Positions 25,725-34,817 are shown, numbered from the stretch's first letter. The stretch is 64,000 nucleotides of DNA from Flavobacteriia bacterium (GCA_947446925.1 CANFHU010000010.1:44198-108197); one strand, 5' to 3'. Translations and numbers: made by a program. The notes: generated from the sequence alone by a model not told the origin.

Positions 25725-25755
25725 CAAAAATACTTTTTTTCTATTGATTTTCAAA
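25725..25755 (-). promoter_or_regulatory. Near-ideal Bacteroidota promoter of the zeta-like pair
   Basis: On the minus strand a TTTG -33 box (25752-25755) is followed by exactly 19 bases and then TATTTTTG (25725-25732). Transcription should begin close to the ATG at 25720, giving a leaderless or near-leaderless message. This separates the pair from the gene to its right. Confidence 0.65.
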
Positions 25756-26391
25756 CTATTTTGTACACTCAGACAAAAAATATAAATTACGCTTTTCACC
25801 CCAAGACGGAATCAAAATATTCCCATTCATCTGCGTTGAAAATAATGTTTTAGCCTTCTCTAAATATTCGAGTGCGTTTTTAGCACCTCCTCCGAACATC
25901 TTCGGTGTAAAATATAAAGCCACCCCTTTTAAGTGATAAATTCGTGGATTATTAGGATTGATCGTTTTCGCTGAATCTATATTCGCATTAAAAATATCCC
26001 CTTGTTTTTTCCAACGACTTCCTCCATCTACTACTAAACGTGCATTTGCAAGTAAAGCAGTTAGGACAAACGTCTCTTCATTTTTCGGTTGAAGTTGTTT
26101 TACTTTCTCCAAAAAAGTATCTGCCAAATCTAAATACATATCTTTTCGGTCTTTATCTGTTTCCATATAAGAAATCATCGCTTTAGAATAGGCTGCATAA
26201 TAATTCACAGCATAATTTTCTGTCTCCATATTTGCTAATAATTCTAATTTGGAAGATGCAGCCATCTTAGCAGAAAATACTTGCGTAGTATCAAACTCTA
26301 AAAATAAAGCAGTTAATTTTTCTTCCAAAGTCTGTGCTTGAAAAGCAAAAACAGGAAAAACTAAAAGCGCTAATAAAACTATTTTTTTCAT
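25756..26391 (-). CDS. Exported TPR-like protein
   Basis: The protein has 211 residues from the ATG at 26389-26391; an upstream ATG in the same frame lies inside the receptor gene. The signal peptide ends at about residue 20 (VFAFQAQ). The body consists of helical pairs (YYAAYSKAMISYMETDKDRKDMYLDLADTFLEKVKQL, PRIYHLKGVALYF, NALEYLEKAKTLF) consistent with degenerate tetratricopeptide repeats. It follows the TonB receptor gene by 19 bases on the same strand, so it may be a periplasmic partner of it. The function is unknown. Confidence 0.65.
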   Translation of the reverse strand: MKKIVLLALLVFPVFAFQAQTLEEKLTALFLEFDTTQVFSAKMAASSKLELLANMETENYAVNYYAAYSKAMISYMETDKDRKDMYLDLADTFLEKVKQLQPKNEETFVLTALLANARLVVDGGSRWKKQGDIFNANIDSAKTINPNNPRIYHLKGVALYFTPKMFGGGAKNALEYLEKAKTLFSTQMNGNILIPSWGEKRNLYFLSECTK

Positions 26392-26410
26392 GGTGTTTAT
26401 TTTAAATAAA

Positions 26411-28564
26411 TTATAAATCATCTTGGTTAAACTGTGTGAAAGAAAAGTTCATTCCTACAAACACAGAGCGATACATGGGTGGTACAATTGGATAACTAGA
26501 CTTTCCATCCGCAGAATAGCGATAACCTAATACATTCTTCGTATTCAACATATTATCCAAACTCAAATAAAATACTGCAAATACCTTCTTAAAAGTGCGT
26601 AAATAGGACGCTGTCATGGCTAAATTTTGATAATCCTTCACGTGATCGGATAAGAACACAGTAGACGCTGGATTGAAATAAGGTCTTCCACTAGAATAAT
26701 TATAACTGAATGAAAAATTAGTATTTATTTTCTCTACCAAATACTTAACAATGATATTTAAATTATGCTTAGACACATAATCTGGTGTTACCTTATCGCT
26801 ATAATTTTGATACAAACGTTTTGTATCTATAAAACTGTATGACACCCAATAATCTAAGTTTTTAACACTTTCTTTATCACGCCAAAAAACATCTACTCCT
26901 TGCGCATAACCACTTCCGGTATTGTCCAATGTGCCAAAATTCATTCGAAATTGATTTGGCGTATACGCAACCCCTTTTTCGCGAATTAACTGCTGGTAAT
27001 CTTTATAATATCCTTCTAAACGAAACACCCTACCCTTCTTCATGTATTGGTAATTCAACATATAATGTATCGACTTTTGAAAATCAGGACGATACCCTTG
27101 AATTAAATAATTCACTGCTGCGCTTTGGTAGAATGCTCCTCCTGCAAAAGATAATTGGGTGTTTTTTCCTGTACGAACAGCAAAGGATAATCGAGGTACT
27201 ACATTCCCTTTTGCTAATAATTGTGAATATTCTCCACGAACACCTGGTTTCAATGCAAATTTTCGGCCTAATTTAAACTCCGCTTCCGCATATCCAGCAG
27301 ATAACAATTCATCGAATTTACCAAATAAGGTGTCATATTTTTGCAAGTAGGAAATACGTTGGATTTCACTACCTACTAACACATTAAACTTCTTGTTTGC
27401 TTCATAACGTAATTCAGCACGACCTTGAACACGACTATCATTCTTGTAAATATTAAACGTTCCAAAACCGATATCGTCTGTATTATTACTAAACGAAAAT
27501 GCCGTAAAATAATTTAATTTGGTACTAGCAGCATAATTAAAGGAAGTATTGAAATAGGTATTCTCATTCGCTAAATTATAATTCAACTTTGCCCCAGGAA
27601 CCATTGGATTATTAATCTCAATTCCAGACTTGGAAAAAGATTTGGAAAAATTCATTTTAAATAATCCTTTATCATTATCTAATTTCGAGATCCATCGCGT
27701 AGAAAAAGTTCCTCCTTGTGGTACTTTGTAAAATTTAACATTTGTTGGTGTCAAACCATAAAAAGGAGCTAAATTTTGATATGTCCCACTAAATTCTATT
27801 GCGTTTTTCTCCATTAATTTTGAACCAGAAATGGAAACCCCAGCCATATTTGCACCGGCATTTAAATTACTTTTTTCTGGTAAATCATTCGTTTGTAAAT
27901 CCAAAACAGCGGAAAGGGCTTGTCCGTATCTGGCAGTATATCCTCCACTACTAAAAGAGGTGCCTTTAAATTGAAAAGGATTGAAACGACTTCGTTGAGA
28001 AACACCAGGCACACTACTTTGAAAAGCATTTTGCGCAATCATACCGTCAATAATCATCGAACTTTCGTTCACATCTCCTCCTCGCACCATCAATCCGGTT
28101 TGGTCTCCTCCATTTCGCTGAACACCTGGTAAAGTTTGAATAGCACCTACGATATCTCCTTGTCCACCTGCTGTTGTTACGATATCTAATGGTTTCAACA
28201 CGGCAACACTTCGCTCGTTAGAAGCCTCTATCATACCTGCAGAAATAACAACCTCTTCCATCATTTTCTCTGGTAAGGTCATAACCAAATTCAATATTAA
28301 GTCTGTCCCTTCTAAACGGATTGGTTGTTTTATTTTTTGAAATCCTACACTAGAAATAATCAAGGTATCCACACCTGTCTTATTCACTACAAACGAAAAT
28401 GTTCCTGATTCAGAAGATACACCTCCTACTTTCGCTAATTTCACGAAAATATTAGCATACATAATCGGTTTACCATTTTCATCTTTCAAGGTTCCTTTGA
28501 TGGTAGTTTGCGCCGTTACAATCCCTGAAAACATAAACAAGGCAACTAAAAAAATAAACTTCAT
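26411..28564 (-). CDS. TonB-dependent receptor with carboxypeptidase-like N-terminal domain
   Basis: A 717-residue outer-membrane receptor. It has a signal peptide, then a CarboxypepD_reg-like domain (IKGTLKDENGKPIMYANIFV...LIISSVGFQK) at about residues 20-100, a plug domain at about 110-230 (LPGVQRNGGDQTGLMVRGGDVNESSMIIDGM), and a 20-plus-strand barrel to the C-terminus, ending in F-x-x-F-x-x-DDL. The N-terminal carboxypeptidase-like domain is typical of SusC-like and iron-acquisition receptors. No SusD partner is nearby; the TPR-like gene follows. Ligand unknown. Confidence 0.88.
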   Translation of the reverse strand: MKFIFLVALFMFSGIVTAQTTIKGTLKDENGKPIMYANIFVKLAKVGGVSSESGTFSFVVNKTGVDTLIISSVGFQKIKQPIRLEGTDLILNLVMTLPEKMMEEVVISAGMIEASNERSVAVLKPLDIVTTAGGQGDIVGAIQTLPGVQRNGGDQTGLMVRGGDVNESSMIIDGMIAQNAFQSSVPGVSQRSRFNPFQFKGTSFSSGGYTARYGQALSAVLDLQTNDLPEKSNLNAGANMAGVSISGSKLMEKNAIEFSGTYQNLAPFYGLTPTNVKFYKVPQGGTFSTRWISKLDNDKGLFKMNFSKSFSKSGIEINNPMVPGAKLNYNLANENTYFNTSFNYAASTKLNYFTAFSFSNNTDDIGFGTFNIYKNDSRVQGRAELRYEANKKFNVLVGSEIQRISYLQKYDTLFGKFDELLSAGYAEAEFKLGRKFALKPGVRGEYSQLLAKGNVVPRLSFAVRTGKNTQLSFAGGAFYQSAAVNYLIQGYRPDFQKSIHYMLNYQYMKKGRVFRLEGYYKDYQQLIREKGVAYTPNQFRMNFGTLDNTGSGYAQGVDVFWRDKESVKNLDYWVSYSFIDTKRLYQNYSDKVTPDYVSKHNLNIIVKYLVEKINTNFSFSYNYSSGRPYFNPASTVFLSDHVKDYQNLAMTASYLRTFKKVFAVFYLSLDNMLNTKNVLGYRYSADGKSSYPIVPPMYRSVFVGMNFSFTQFNQDDL

Positions 28565-28580
28565 ATAATCAATTGTAAAT

Positions 28581-28588
28581 CAAAAATA
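28581..28588 (-). promoter_or_regulatory. -7 element for the TonB receptor
   Basis: TATTTTTG on the minus strand matches TAnnTTTG, 17 bases upstream of the ATG at 28564. A TTTG lies upstream, but at 14 bases rather than 19. Confidence 0.4.
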
Positions 28589-28637
28589 AAACTTACATCT
28601 AACAAATAGATATAATTAAAAAACGATATTTTAACAC

Positions 28638-28868
28638 CTATTTGCGTACCAAAGGATAAATCAACTTTTCCAAACCATTCAATTTTATCTCAACCATTTG
28701 TGCTAGTTGACTTCCTAATTTACCTTTCGGAAATCCTTTATTTTGATACCAAACAAGATAGTGTTCAGGAAGCTCAATGAGTAATTTACCTTCATATTTA
28801 CCAAAAGGCATACGCGCATTGGCTAATTCGACTAATTCCTTTCTACTATCCCGTTGAAAATCTTCCAT
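28638..28868 (-). CDS. DUF3820 family protein
   Basis: The 76-residue protein matches DUF3820 in its core: MPFGKYEGKLLIELPEHYLVWYQNKGFPKGKLGSQLAQM. The family includes a putative quorum-sensing-regulated virulence factor and is of unsettled function; the fold is related to a nucleic-acid-binding domain. It follows the J-domain gene directly (its ATG is adjacent to the stop at 28869), so the two form an operon. Confidence 0.85.
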   Translation of the reverse strand: MEDFQRDSRKELVELANARMPFGKYEGKLLIELPEHYLVWYQNKGFPKGKLGSQLAQMVEIKLNGLEKLIYPLVRK

Positions 28869-29318
28869 TTACTGTGCAACAGTCGGTTGTTGTGTAACTG
28901 CGCGATACGTAAATGTTTCACAAATTTTTCTACGCGCAAAACGTGTTTGTATATCGGATTGACAAAGTTTTATATATAATTCTCTAGAAACTCCAAAGTA
29001 CTCATAACTATTACCATCTGAAAAATCCAAACGTAATACTTGACCCTTGTGGTTAAAATCTACCACTAAATTGTTAGAGATACTTTCTACATATTTATCC
29101 TTATTTGCTGCAGCAGTTTCTGGTGAAATACTAACTAAAAAATGATACCCTTCAATAACGCGTTTACTCACTTCCTCTGCTTCGGTTTTCTTTACCTCAT
29201 CTTGAAATTTATCCGGATGATATTCTTTCACTAGTTTACGATAAGCATTTTTTAATTCTGCTAACGTCGTTGCGCGTTCTGCGCCATATAATTTTCTAAA
29301 TTCTGTAATTCGCTTCAT
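28869..29318 (-). CDS. J-domain protein with C-terminal KTSC domain
   Basis: The protein has 149 residues. Residues 1-60 are a J-domain with the HPD motif (LVKEYHPDKFQDE) needed to stimulate Hsp70. Residues about 85-145 (VLRLDFSDGNSYEYFGVSRELYIKLCQSDIQTRFARRKICETF) match the KTSC domain found near nucleic-acid enzymes. The pairing suggests an adaptor that recruits DnaK to a particular target. DUF3820 follows directly. Neither partner is known. Confidence 0.8.
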   Translation of the reverse strand: MKRITEFRKLYGAERATTLAELKNAYRKLVKEYHPDKFQDEVKKTEAEEVSKRVIEGYHFLVSISPETAAANKDKYVESISNNLVVDFNHKGQVLRLDFSDGNSYEYFGVSRELYIKLCQSDIQTRFARRKICETFTYRAVTQQPTVAQ

Positions 29319-29377
29319 GTTGTTTTTAGTTTATCCTTGACAAAATGAAGTATCAAGAAATTTTTAATAATTAATAA

Positions 29378-30835
29378 TTAATTTTTCGCAGGAATTTTTG
29401 TCAATGTCTCTAACAAATAACCCCAATATTTTTGAACGGATGAAATTTGCACTTTTTCATCTGGAGAATGTGCTGCACGAATATTAGGTCCAAATGAAAT
29501 CATGTCCATCCCAGGGAAATGTTTACCCAAAATACCACATTCTAATCCAGCGTGACATGCTTTAATTTTCGGTTCTTCGTTATAACGTTGGATATACAAA
29601 TCCTTCATGATCGTTAATATCGGAGAATGTGCATTTGGCGACCATCCTGGATAATCACCATTCTGAATAACTTCACAACCAATCAATTCAAAGGAAGATT
29701 TAACCATGTTAGCAACATCTTTTTTCGAGCTCTCTACGCTACTTCGTTGTAAAGATTGCGTTGTAAAAGTACCATCTTTAATAATTACACGTGCCAAACT
29801 TGAAGACGCTTCTACCAAACCATCAATGTCTGGACTCATGCGATAAACCCCATTTACAACAGAATATAAAACATCTACAAATTTTACCGTTTCTGAATGA
29901 GAAACTGCAAACGATGGTGTCTCGATGTTTGTATATGCAATAACTAACGCTTTTTCTACGGTAGAAAATTCCGTTTTCAACACCTCTATATATGCTGCTA
30001 ATAAAGATTCTATGGTGGATTTCTCTGAAGTTTCAACAACTAAACTTACTTTTGCTTCACGAGGAATAGCATTACGTAAACTTCCACCGTCAAAAGATGC
30101 AATACGCACCGAAGTATGGTCTAAAAGATGTCTAATAATGCGTGTCATCAATTTATTAGCATTCCCACGACCTCTGTGGATATCCATACCACTATGTCCG
30201 CCTAACAAACCTTTGATTGTAACTTCAAATGCAGAGGAAGATGTTGCTACTGCCTCATTCGTATACGTATACGAAGAATTTGTATCTATTCCTCCTGCAC
30301 AACCAATCGATAATTCATCATCATCTTCGGTATCTAAATTCAACAAAATAGTTCCAGAAATATTTGTTGGATCCACATGAATTGCTCCTGTCATTCCTGT
30401 CTCTTCATCGATTGTAAAAAGTGCTTCTAATGCTGGATGCGGAATATCTGTCGACTCCAATAAGGCCATAATTGTTGCAACACCGATACCATTATCTGCA
30501 CCCAATGTTGTTCCATTTGCAGTCACCCAATCTCCCTCTATCAACATTTCAATTCCTTGTTGATCAAAATCAAAATTGGTATCCCCATTTTTTTGATGAA
30601 CCATGTCTAAATGAGATTGAAGAACCACTGTAACTCTGTTTTCCATCCCTGGAGTTGCAGGCTTTTTAATAATAACGTTATCAATGGAATCCTTGATTGT
30701 TTCTAAACCTAAACGTTTTCCAAAATCCAGCATAAATGCAACTACTCTCTCTTCTTTTTTAGAAGGTCTTGGAACTGCATTTAAATCTGCAAAATGACTC
30801 CACAATGCTTGTGGTTCTAATTTTTTTACTGACAT
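29378..30835 (-). CDS. pepD: Aminoacyl-histidine dipeptidase (M20 family)
   Basis: The protein is 485 residues long, matching the ~485 of PepD. The metal-binding residues are His in LQSHLDMVHQ, Asp in LGADNGIGVA, Glu in DEETGMTGA and a later Asp in LNLDTEDDDEL. A lid/dimerisation domain (GGHSGMDIHRGRGNANK) and the C-terminal HAGLECG and FGPNIRAAHSPDE complete the M20C signature. It should hydrolyse Xaa-His dipeptides such as carnosine and release amino acids in the cytoplasm. No signal peptide. It stands alone. Confidence 0.92.
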   Translation of the reverse strand: MSVKKLEPQALWSHFADLNAVPRPSKKEERVVAFMLDFGKRLGLETIKDSIDNVIIKKPATPGMENRVTVVLQSHLDMVHQKNGDTNFDFDQQGIEMLIEGDWVTANGTTLGADNGIGVATIMALLESTDIPHPALEALFTIDEETGMTGAIHVDPTNISGTILLNLDTEDDDELSIGCAGGIDTNSSYTYTNEAVATSSSAFEVTIKGLLGGHSGMDIHRGRGNANKLMTRIIRHLLDHTSVRIASFDGGSLRNAIPREAKVSLVVETSEKSTIESLLAAYIEVLKTEFSTVEKALVIAYTNIETPSFAVSHSETVKFVDVLYSVVNGVYRMSPDIDGLVEASSSLARVIIKDGTFTTQSLQRSSVESSKKDVANMVKSSFELIGCEVIQNGDYPGWSPNAHSPILTIMKDLYIQRYNEEPKIKACHAGLECGILGKHFPGMDMISFGPNIRAAHSPDEKVQISSVQKYWGYLLETLTKIPAKN

Positions 30836-30882
30836 ATTTTAATTTTTTATTTTTATTTCTTCTCTTCCATGACTATTCCCTA

Positions 30883-30989
30883 CGGTTCCTGAGGCTCTCG
30901 AAGGACCGTCACTCGTCTCTTCCTTCAATCGTCTCTTCGGTTCATGAGGCTAGTTTACCTTGAGCATGTCGAAAGGAAGGACCGTCACT
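30883..30989. repeat. Interspersed repeat copies with AAGGACCGTCACT cores
   Basis: Two units, 30883-30913 and 30938-30989, begin CGGTTCMTGAGGCT and end AAGGACCGTCACT. The second contains TTGAGCATGTCGAAAGG, a relative of the CTTCGACAAGCTCAG-type repeats scattered through many Bacteroidota genomes. Its last bases, GTCACT, supply the stop codon (TGA on the minus strand) of the VF530 gene. Confidence 0.75.
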
Positions 30990-31212
30990 TATTTTTTACA
31001 ATCTTTTTCAAATACAATTCCTCTACCTTCGTTCTCGCCCATGGAGTTCTTCGCAAAAAATGCAAACTGGACTTAATGGTAGGATTGTTATTAAAACAGT
31101 TAATCGGTATTAAATAGCCTAAATGTTCCCATCCTAGTCGTTCGACCAATTCAGTTACAATCTGCTCTAATTTCACACCGTGTAAGGGATTATTTTTTTG
31201 TTCCACCGACAT
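30985..31212 (-). CDS. VF530 family (DUF2132) DNA-binding-like protein
   Basis: The 75-residue protein matches the VF530 family closely: [61 protein letters not shown]. Structures of this family show an SAP-like or helical fold, and DNA binding is suggested. Its stop codon sits at the edge of an interspersed repeat. It lies about 100 bases downstream of EttA on the same strand. Confidence 0.85.
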   Translation of the reverse strand: MSVEQKNNPLHGVKLEQIVTELVERLGWEHLGYLIPINCFNNNPTIKSSLHFLRRTPWARTKVEELYLKKIVKNK

Positions 31213-31245
31213 TCAACCTATCTTATTTAACTACTTCTGATGCTA

Positions 31246-31320
31246 AATCTACAATCTCCTAATCTGCAATCTGCTAATCTTCAATCTGCCAATCTGTAAT
31301 CTGCCAATTTTCAACCTAAC
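31246..31320. repeat. 15-base tandem repeat next to EttA
   Basis: Units 31261-31275, 31276-31290 and 31291-31305 are AATCTGCAATCTGCT and close variants, flanked by two degenerate units. The array touches the 3' end of ettA and lies between it and the VF530 gene. Confidence 0.8.
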
Positions 31321-33002
31321 TATGCTAGTTTTCTAAATTTAATTCGTTTCGGCGCAGCTTCTCCCAATCGTTTTTTTCTATTTTCCTCATAATCCGAGTA
31401 AGAACCTTCAAACCAATATACTTGAGAATCCCCTTCAAATGCTAAAATATGCGTACAAATACGATCTAAAAACCATCTATCGTGCGAAATTACTACCGCA
31501 CAACCAGCAAAATTTAAGATTCCCTCTTCCAAAGCACGTAAGGTATTCACGTCAATATCATTGGTTGGCTCATCTAATAATAATACATTCGCTTCCGTTT
31601 TCAAGGTCATTGCCAAATGCAAACGATTACGTTCACCACCCGATAATATTCCTACTTTCTTATTTTGATCAGATCCTGCAAAATTGAATTTAGACAAATA
31701 GGCACGTGCATTTATTTTTTGATTACCTATCTCAATAAACTCCATTCCATCTGCTACAACTTCAAAAACAGTTTTATCTGGATGGATATCTTTGTGACTT
31801 TGATCTACATAACCAATTTTAACAGTATCTCCTACGTTAAACTGACCTGCATCTGGCATTAATTCATCCATGATCATTTTGAAGATAGTTGTCTTACCAG
31901 CACCATTCGGACCAATAATTCCAACGATACCAGCAGGCGGTAATTTAAAATTCAAATCATCATAAAGTAATTTTTCGCCAAATGATTTAGCAACTTTATC
32001 TGCATCAATTACATTCATCCCTAAACGTGGTCCGTTTGGAATTGGAATCTCCAATACATCTTCTCTGTCTTTTAAATCTTCCGATAATAATTTATCATAG
32101 TTGGATAAACGCGCTTTACTTTTAGCCTGTCTCGCTTTAGGATTCATGCGCACCCATTCAAGTTCTTTCGCTAACATCTTTTGACGTTTAGAAGCCGTTT
32201 TTTCTTCGTCTTTTAAACGATTTCCTTTTTGCTCTAACCAAGAACTATAATTTCCTTTCCATGGAATACCTTCTCCACGATCTAATTCAAGAATCCATCC
32301 AGCAACATTATCCAAGAAATAACGATCGTGCGTCACAGCAATTACCGTTCCTGCATATTGTTGTAAATATTGTTCTAACCAGTCGATAGATTCGGCATCC
32401 AAGTGGTTGGTAGGCTCATCTAACAACAATACATCTGGTGTTTTTAATAATAAACGGCATAACGCAACACGACGTTTCTCACCTCCAGATAAAGTTTCAA
32501 TCAACTGATCGTCTGGTGGACAACGTAATGCATCCATAGCACGTTCTAATTTTGTATCTAACTCCCACGCATCTAATGCGTCTATTTTATCTGAAACTTC
32601 TCCTTGACGTGCGATTAATTTATCCATTTTATCCGGATCATTCAATACTTCTTCATCCATGAAAGCAGCATTGATTTCCTCGTATTCTTTTAGTACATCT
32701 ACCGTTTCTTGTACCCCTTCCATCACGATTTCTTTTACCGTTTTGGTTGCATCTAATTCAGGCTCTTGCGGTAAATATCCAACGGTGTATCCTTGTGTAA
32801 AAACGACATCTCCTTGGTAAGCATTATCTAAACCTGCGATAATTTTCATGACCGTAGACTTACCAGAACCATTCAAACCAATTATTCCAATCTTTGCCCC
32901 ATAATAAAAAGACAAATAAATATTCTTAATAATTTGCTTACCAGTTGGTGTTTGTTTAGAAACATTCACCATCGAAAAAATAATCTTCTTATCGTCTGAC
33001 AT
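31320..33002 (-). CDS. ettA: Energy-dependent translational throttle protein EttA (ABC-F)
   Basis: At 560 residues, close to the 555 of E. coli EttA, the protein has two ABC cassettes and no membrane domain. The first has Walker A GLNGSGKST (about residue 43), signature LSGGE and Walker B VLLLDEPTNHLD. The second has GPNGAGKTT and another LSGGERNRLH and LLLDEPTND. The linker (about 240-310, KRQKMLAKELEWVRMNPKARQAKSKARL) is the P-site tRNA-interaction motif. EttA binds the ribosome E site and gates early elongation by ATP/ADP ratio. Confidence 0.93.
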   Translation of the reverse strand: MSDDKKIIFSMVNVSKQTPTGKQIIKNIYLSFYYGAKIGIIGLNGSGKSTVMKIIAGLDNAYQGDVVFTQGYTVGYLPQEPELDATKTVKEIVMEGVQETVDVLKEYEEINAAFMDEEVLNDPDKMDKLIARQGEVSDKIDALDAWELDTKLERAMDALRCPPDDQLIETLSGGEKRRVALCRLLLKTPDVLLLDEPTNHLDAESIDWLEQYLQQYAGTVIAVTHDRYFLDNVAGWILELDRGEGIPWKGNYSSWLEQKGNRLKDEEKTASKRQKMLAKELEWVRMNPKARQAKSKARLSNYDKLLSEDLKDREDVLEIPIPNGPRLGMNVIDADKVAKSFGEKLLYDDLNFKLPPAGIVGIIGPNGAGKTTIFKMIMDELMPDAGQFNVGDTVKIGYVDQSHKDIHPDKTVFEVVADGMEFIEIGNQKINARAYLSKFNFAGSDQNKKVGILSGGERNRLHLAMTLKTEANVLLLDEPTNDIDVNTLRALEEGILNFAGCAVVISHDRWFLDRICTHILAFEGDSQVYWFEGSYSDYEENRKKRLGEAAPKRIKFRKLA

Positions 33003-33127
33003 AATTTACTTTTTAATTTAAATTAAATACTTATACTCTTTTTGCAAAAGCAGATAAATTAAAAACATATAAATGTAATAATTTAACCATTTTCAACTTT
33101 TAACTTTACTTCAACAATTTGTTAAAA

Positions 33128-34648
33128 TTATTCATCCTCTAAATTTGCTCGAAACTTTTGCCTTAACTGTCTATTGTATGTCTCCATCAAATACTTGAAA
33201 TAATTCGGTGTACTTTTAGCGATACACTTCGTATACTGTTTCAAACGATGTTCAATATGCTCTTGTAACAACTCCAAAATCTCTAATGCATCATAAAAAT
33301 CTGTCGCATTCTTCATCACAGCCTCAAAATGATTTTCTAAAGAAACATCTACGGCATTTTTACCTTTTTCACCTCGATCTAAACAAGCAAAATACTCGTC
33401 CTTGATATTAAAAGTCTCTAACAACGAAACATCTATTCGTTCTTTGTGTAATTTATTGAATTCATATTCCACTTCAAATTCAATATCATCCCCCTCCGAC
33501 AAACGAGACTCTAAAAAACGATCTGGAAAACGGAATGCATCCTGCCAATTGATATAGTCTTGCCAATAGCCAAAACGACGAACATTATTTCCTAGGTCAA
33601 TTAACTTAAACTGACTCTTATTTGGTAATTTACGAGAGCCACGACCAATCATTTGATGGTATAAAGTCAAGGAACGTGTAGCACGATTAACAATAATTGT
33701 CTCAACGGTTGGTTCATCAAAACCAGTAGTCAAAATCCCAACAGAGGTAAGAATTGCATCTGGCGTCGTTTTAAACCAACTTAACACATCTTTTCGATCT
33801 CGATCACTAAAAGTTGAATCTAAGTGTCTTATTTTGTAGCCGCGTTTCTTGAAGGTTTCTTCAACGCGTAAGGAAGTATCAATGCCAGAATTAAAAATCA
33901 ATGTTTTATTACCTACAGCAACTTCTTCATAGGCGAACAATAATTTCTCTTGCATAAAGTAATTACCATAAACCAACTCAGAACTACTCACGGTAAAATC
34001 ACCATTCGATCCAATTTTTAAACCATGTAAATTTACGTCGTATGTATAGGTTTCTGCATCGGATAAATAGCCCTTTTCAATCAAGGAAGCAATGCATTCT
34101 CCAACCAATAATTTATTATAATTATCATTTAATGGTAATGCTTTATTAGAACTTAACGGCGTAGCAGTAACTCCTAAAATATTCGCTTGTTGGTAATATT
34201 GAAAGATCTTACGGAAACTATTATAATGTGCTTCATCTACAATCACCAACCCTACATCTTGAATAAAATTCTCGTCCTCTTGAAGTCGATTATTTAACGT
34301 TTCAACCATAGCAATATAGCATTGAAACTCCTCATTATCCACTAATTTCTTTACATCACTATTAATTACCTTGTTTGCAACACGAATTGCGGATAATTGC
34401 TTAGATGTTTGAACTGACAATTCAATTCGATGTGTTAGGATTAATACCTTTTTACCCCACTCCTGGATATAGCGTTTGGCAATCTCAGAAAATATAACCG
34501 TTTTACCACCACCTGTAGGTAATTGATATAAAAGATTAAAATTCTCACCATTAGATTTTAACTCCTCTAAAATATTCGAAACAGTATTTTCCTGAAAAGG
34601 ATATAATGTTTTTAACTCGTAAACTTCTTTCTCTTCCAGTACTTCCAT
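33128..34648 (-). CDS. SF2 helicase/restriction-type ATPase
   Basis: The protein has 506 residues from the ATG at 34646-34648 (a TTG two codons upstream is less likely). It has Walker A QLPTGGGKT, DEAH (VIVDEAHYNSF), motif III VTATPLSS, and the C-terminal helicase motifs ILTTGFDEPTVETIIV and QMIGRGSR, the complete set of a type III-like or UvrB-related SF2 helicase. The tail of ~110 residues is helical. No methyltransferase or nuclease gene is adjacent, so it is not a restriction system here; it is probably a stand-alone helicase for DNA or RNA repair. Confidence 0.85.
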   Translation of the reverse strand: MEVLEEKEVYELKTLYPFQENTVSNILEELKSNGENFNLLYQLPTGGGKTVIFSEIAKRYIQEWGKKVLILTHRIELSVQTSKQLSAIRVANKVINSDVKKLVDNEEFQCYIAMVETLNNRLQEDENFIQDVGLVIVDEAHYNSFRKIFQYYQQANILGVTATPLSSNKALPLNDNYNKLLVGECIASLIEKGYLSDAETYTYDVNLHGLKIGSNGDFTVSSSELVYGNYFMQEKLLFAYEEVAVGNKTLIFNSGIDTSLRVEETFKKRGYKIRHLDSTFSDRDRKDVLSWFKTTPDAILTSVGILTTGFDEPTVETIIVNRATRSLTLYHQMIGRGSRKLPNKSQFKLIDLGNNVRRFGYWQDYINWQDAFRFPDRFLESRLSEGDDIEFEVEYEFNKLHKERIDVSLLETFNIKDEYFACLDRGEKGKNAVDVSLENHFEAVMKNATDFYDALEILELLQEHIEHRLKQYTKCIAKSTPNYFKYLMETYNRQLRQKFRANLEDE

Positions 34649-34664
34649 AATCAAAATTGGGCTA

Positions 34665-34695
34665 CAAAATTACGTTTCTTTTATGGATAATACAA
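34665..34695 (-). promoter_or_regulatory. Promoter of the SF2 helicase gene
   Basis: TTG (34693-34695) is followed by 20 bases and TAATTTTG (34665-34672) on the minus strand. This matches the Bacteroidota consensus, and the ATG begins 17 bases beyond the -7 box. Confidence 0.6.
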
Positions 34696-34766
34696 GGATA
34701 GTTATAACTCAATAAAATAAAAGAACATTCCAATCTACAATTGTAAGATTATCAAAGTTTAACAAA

Positions 34767-34799
34767 CAAAAAAAGCCCCTCGATTTCTCGAAGGGCTTT
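34767..34799 (-). terminator. Rho-independent terminator of the giant T9SS protein gene
   Basis: Read on the minus strand, AAAGCCCTTCGAG-AA-ATCGAGGGGCTTT forms a strong stem (imperfect at one base) followed by a run of T. It lies 19 bases downstream of the stop at 34818. Confidence 0.9.
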
Positions 34800-34817
34800 G
34801 GATATAATTAGATTCAT

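Noticed and set aside
29925..30380. Long plus-strand frame opposite PepD
   Set aside because: It lies wholly within an intact pepD gene in the antisense frame and has no protein family features.
30841..30989. Small gene in the pepD-VF530 spacer
   Set aside because: Repeats explain the sequence and no frame has a credible start or product.
33128..34648. Type III restriction enzyme
   Set aside because: No modification gene or nuclease domain is present; only helicase motifs are seen.
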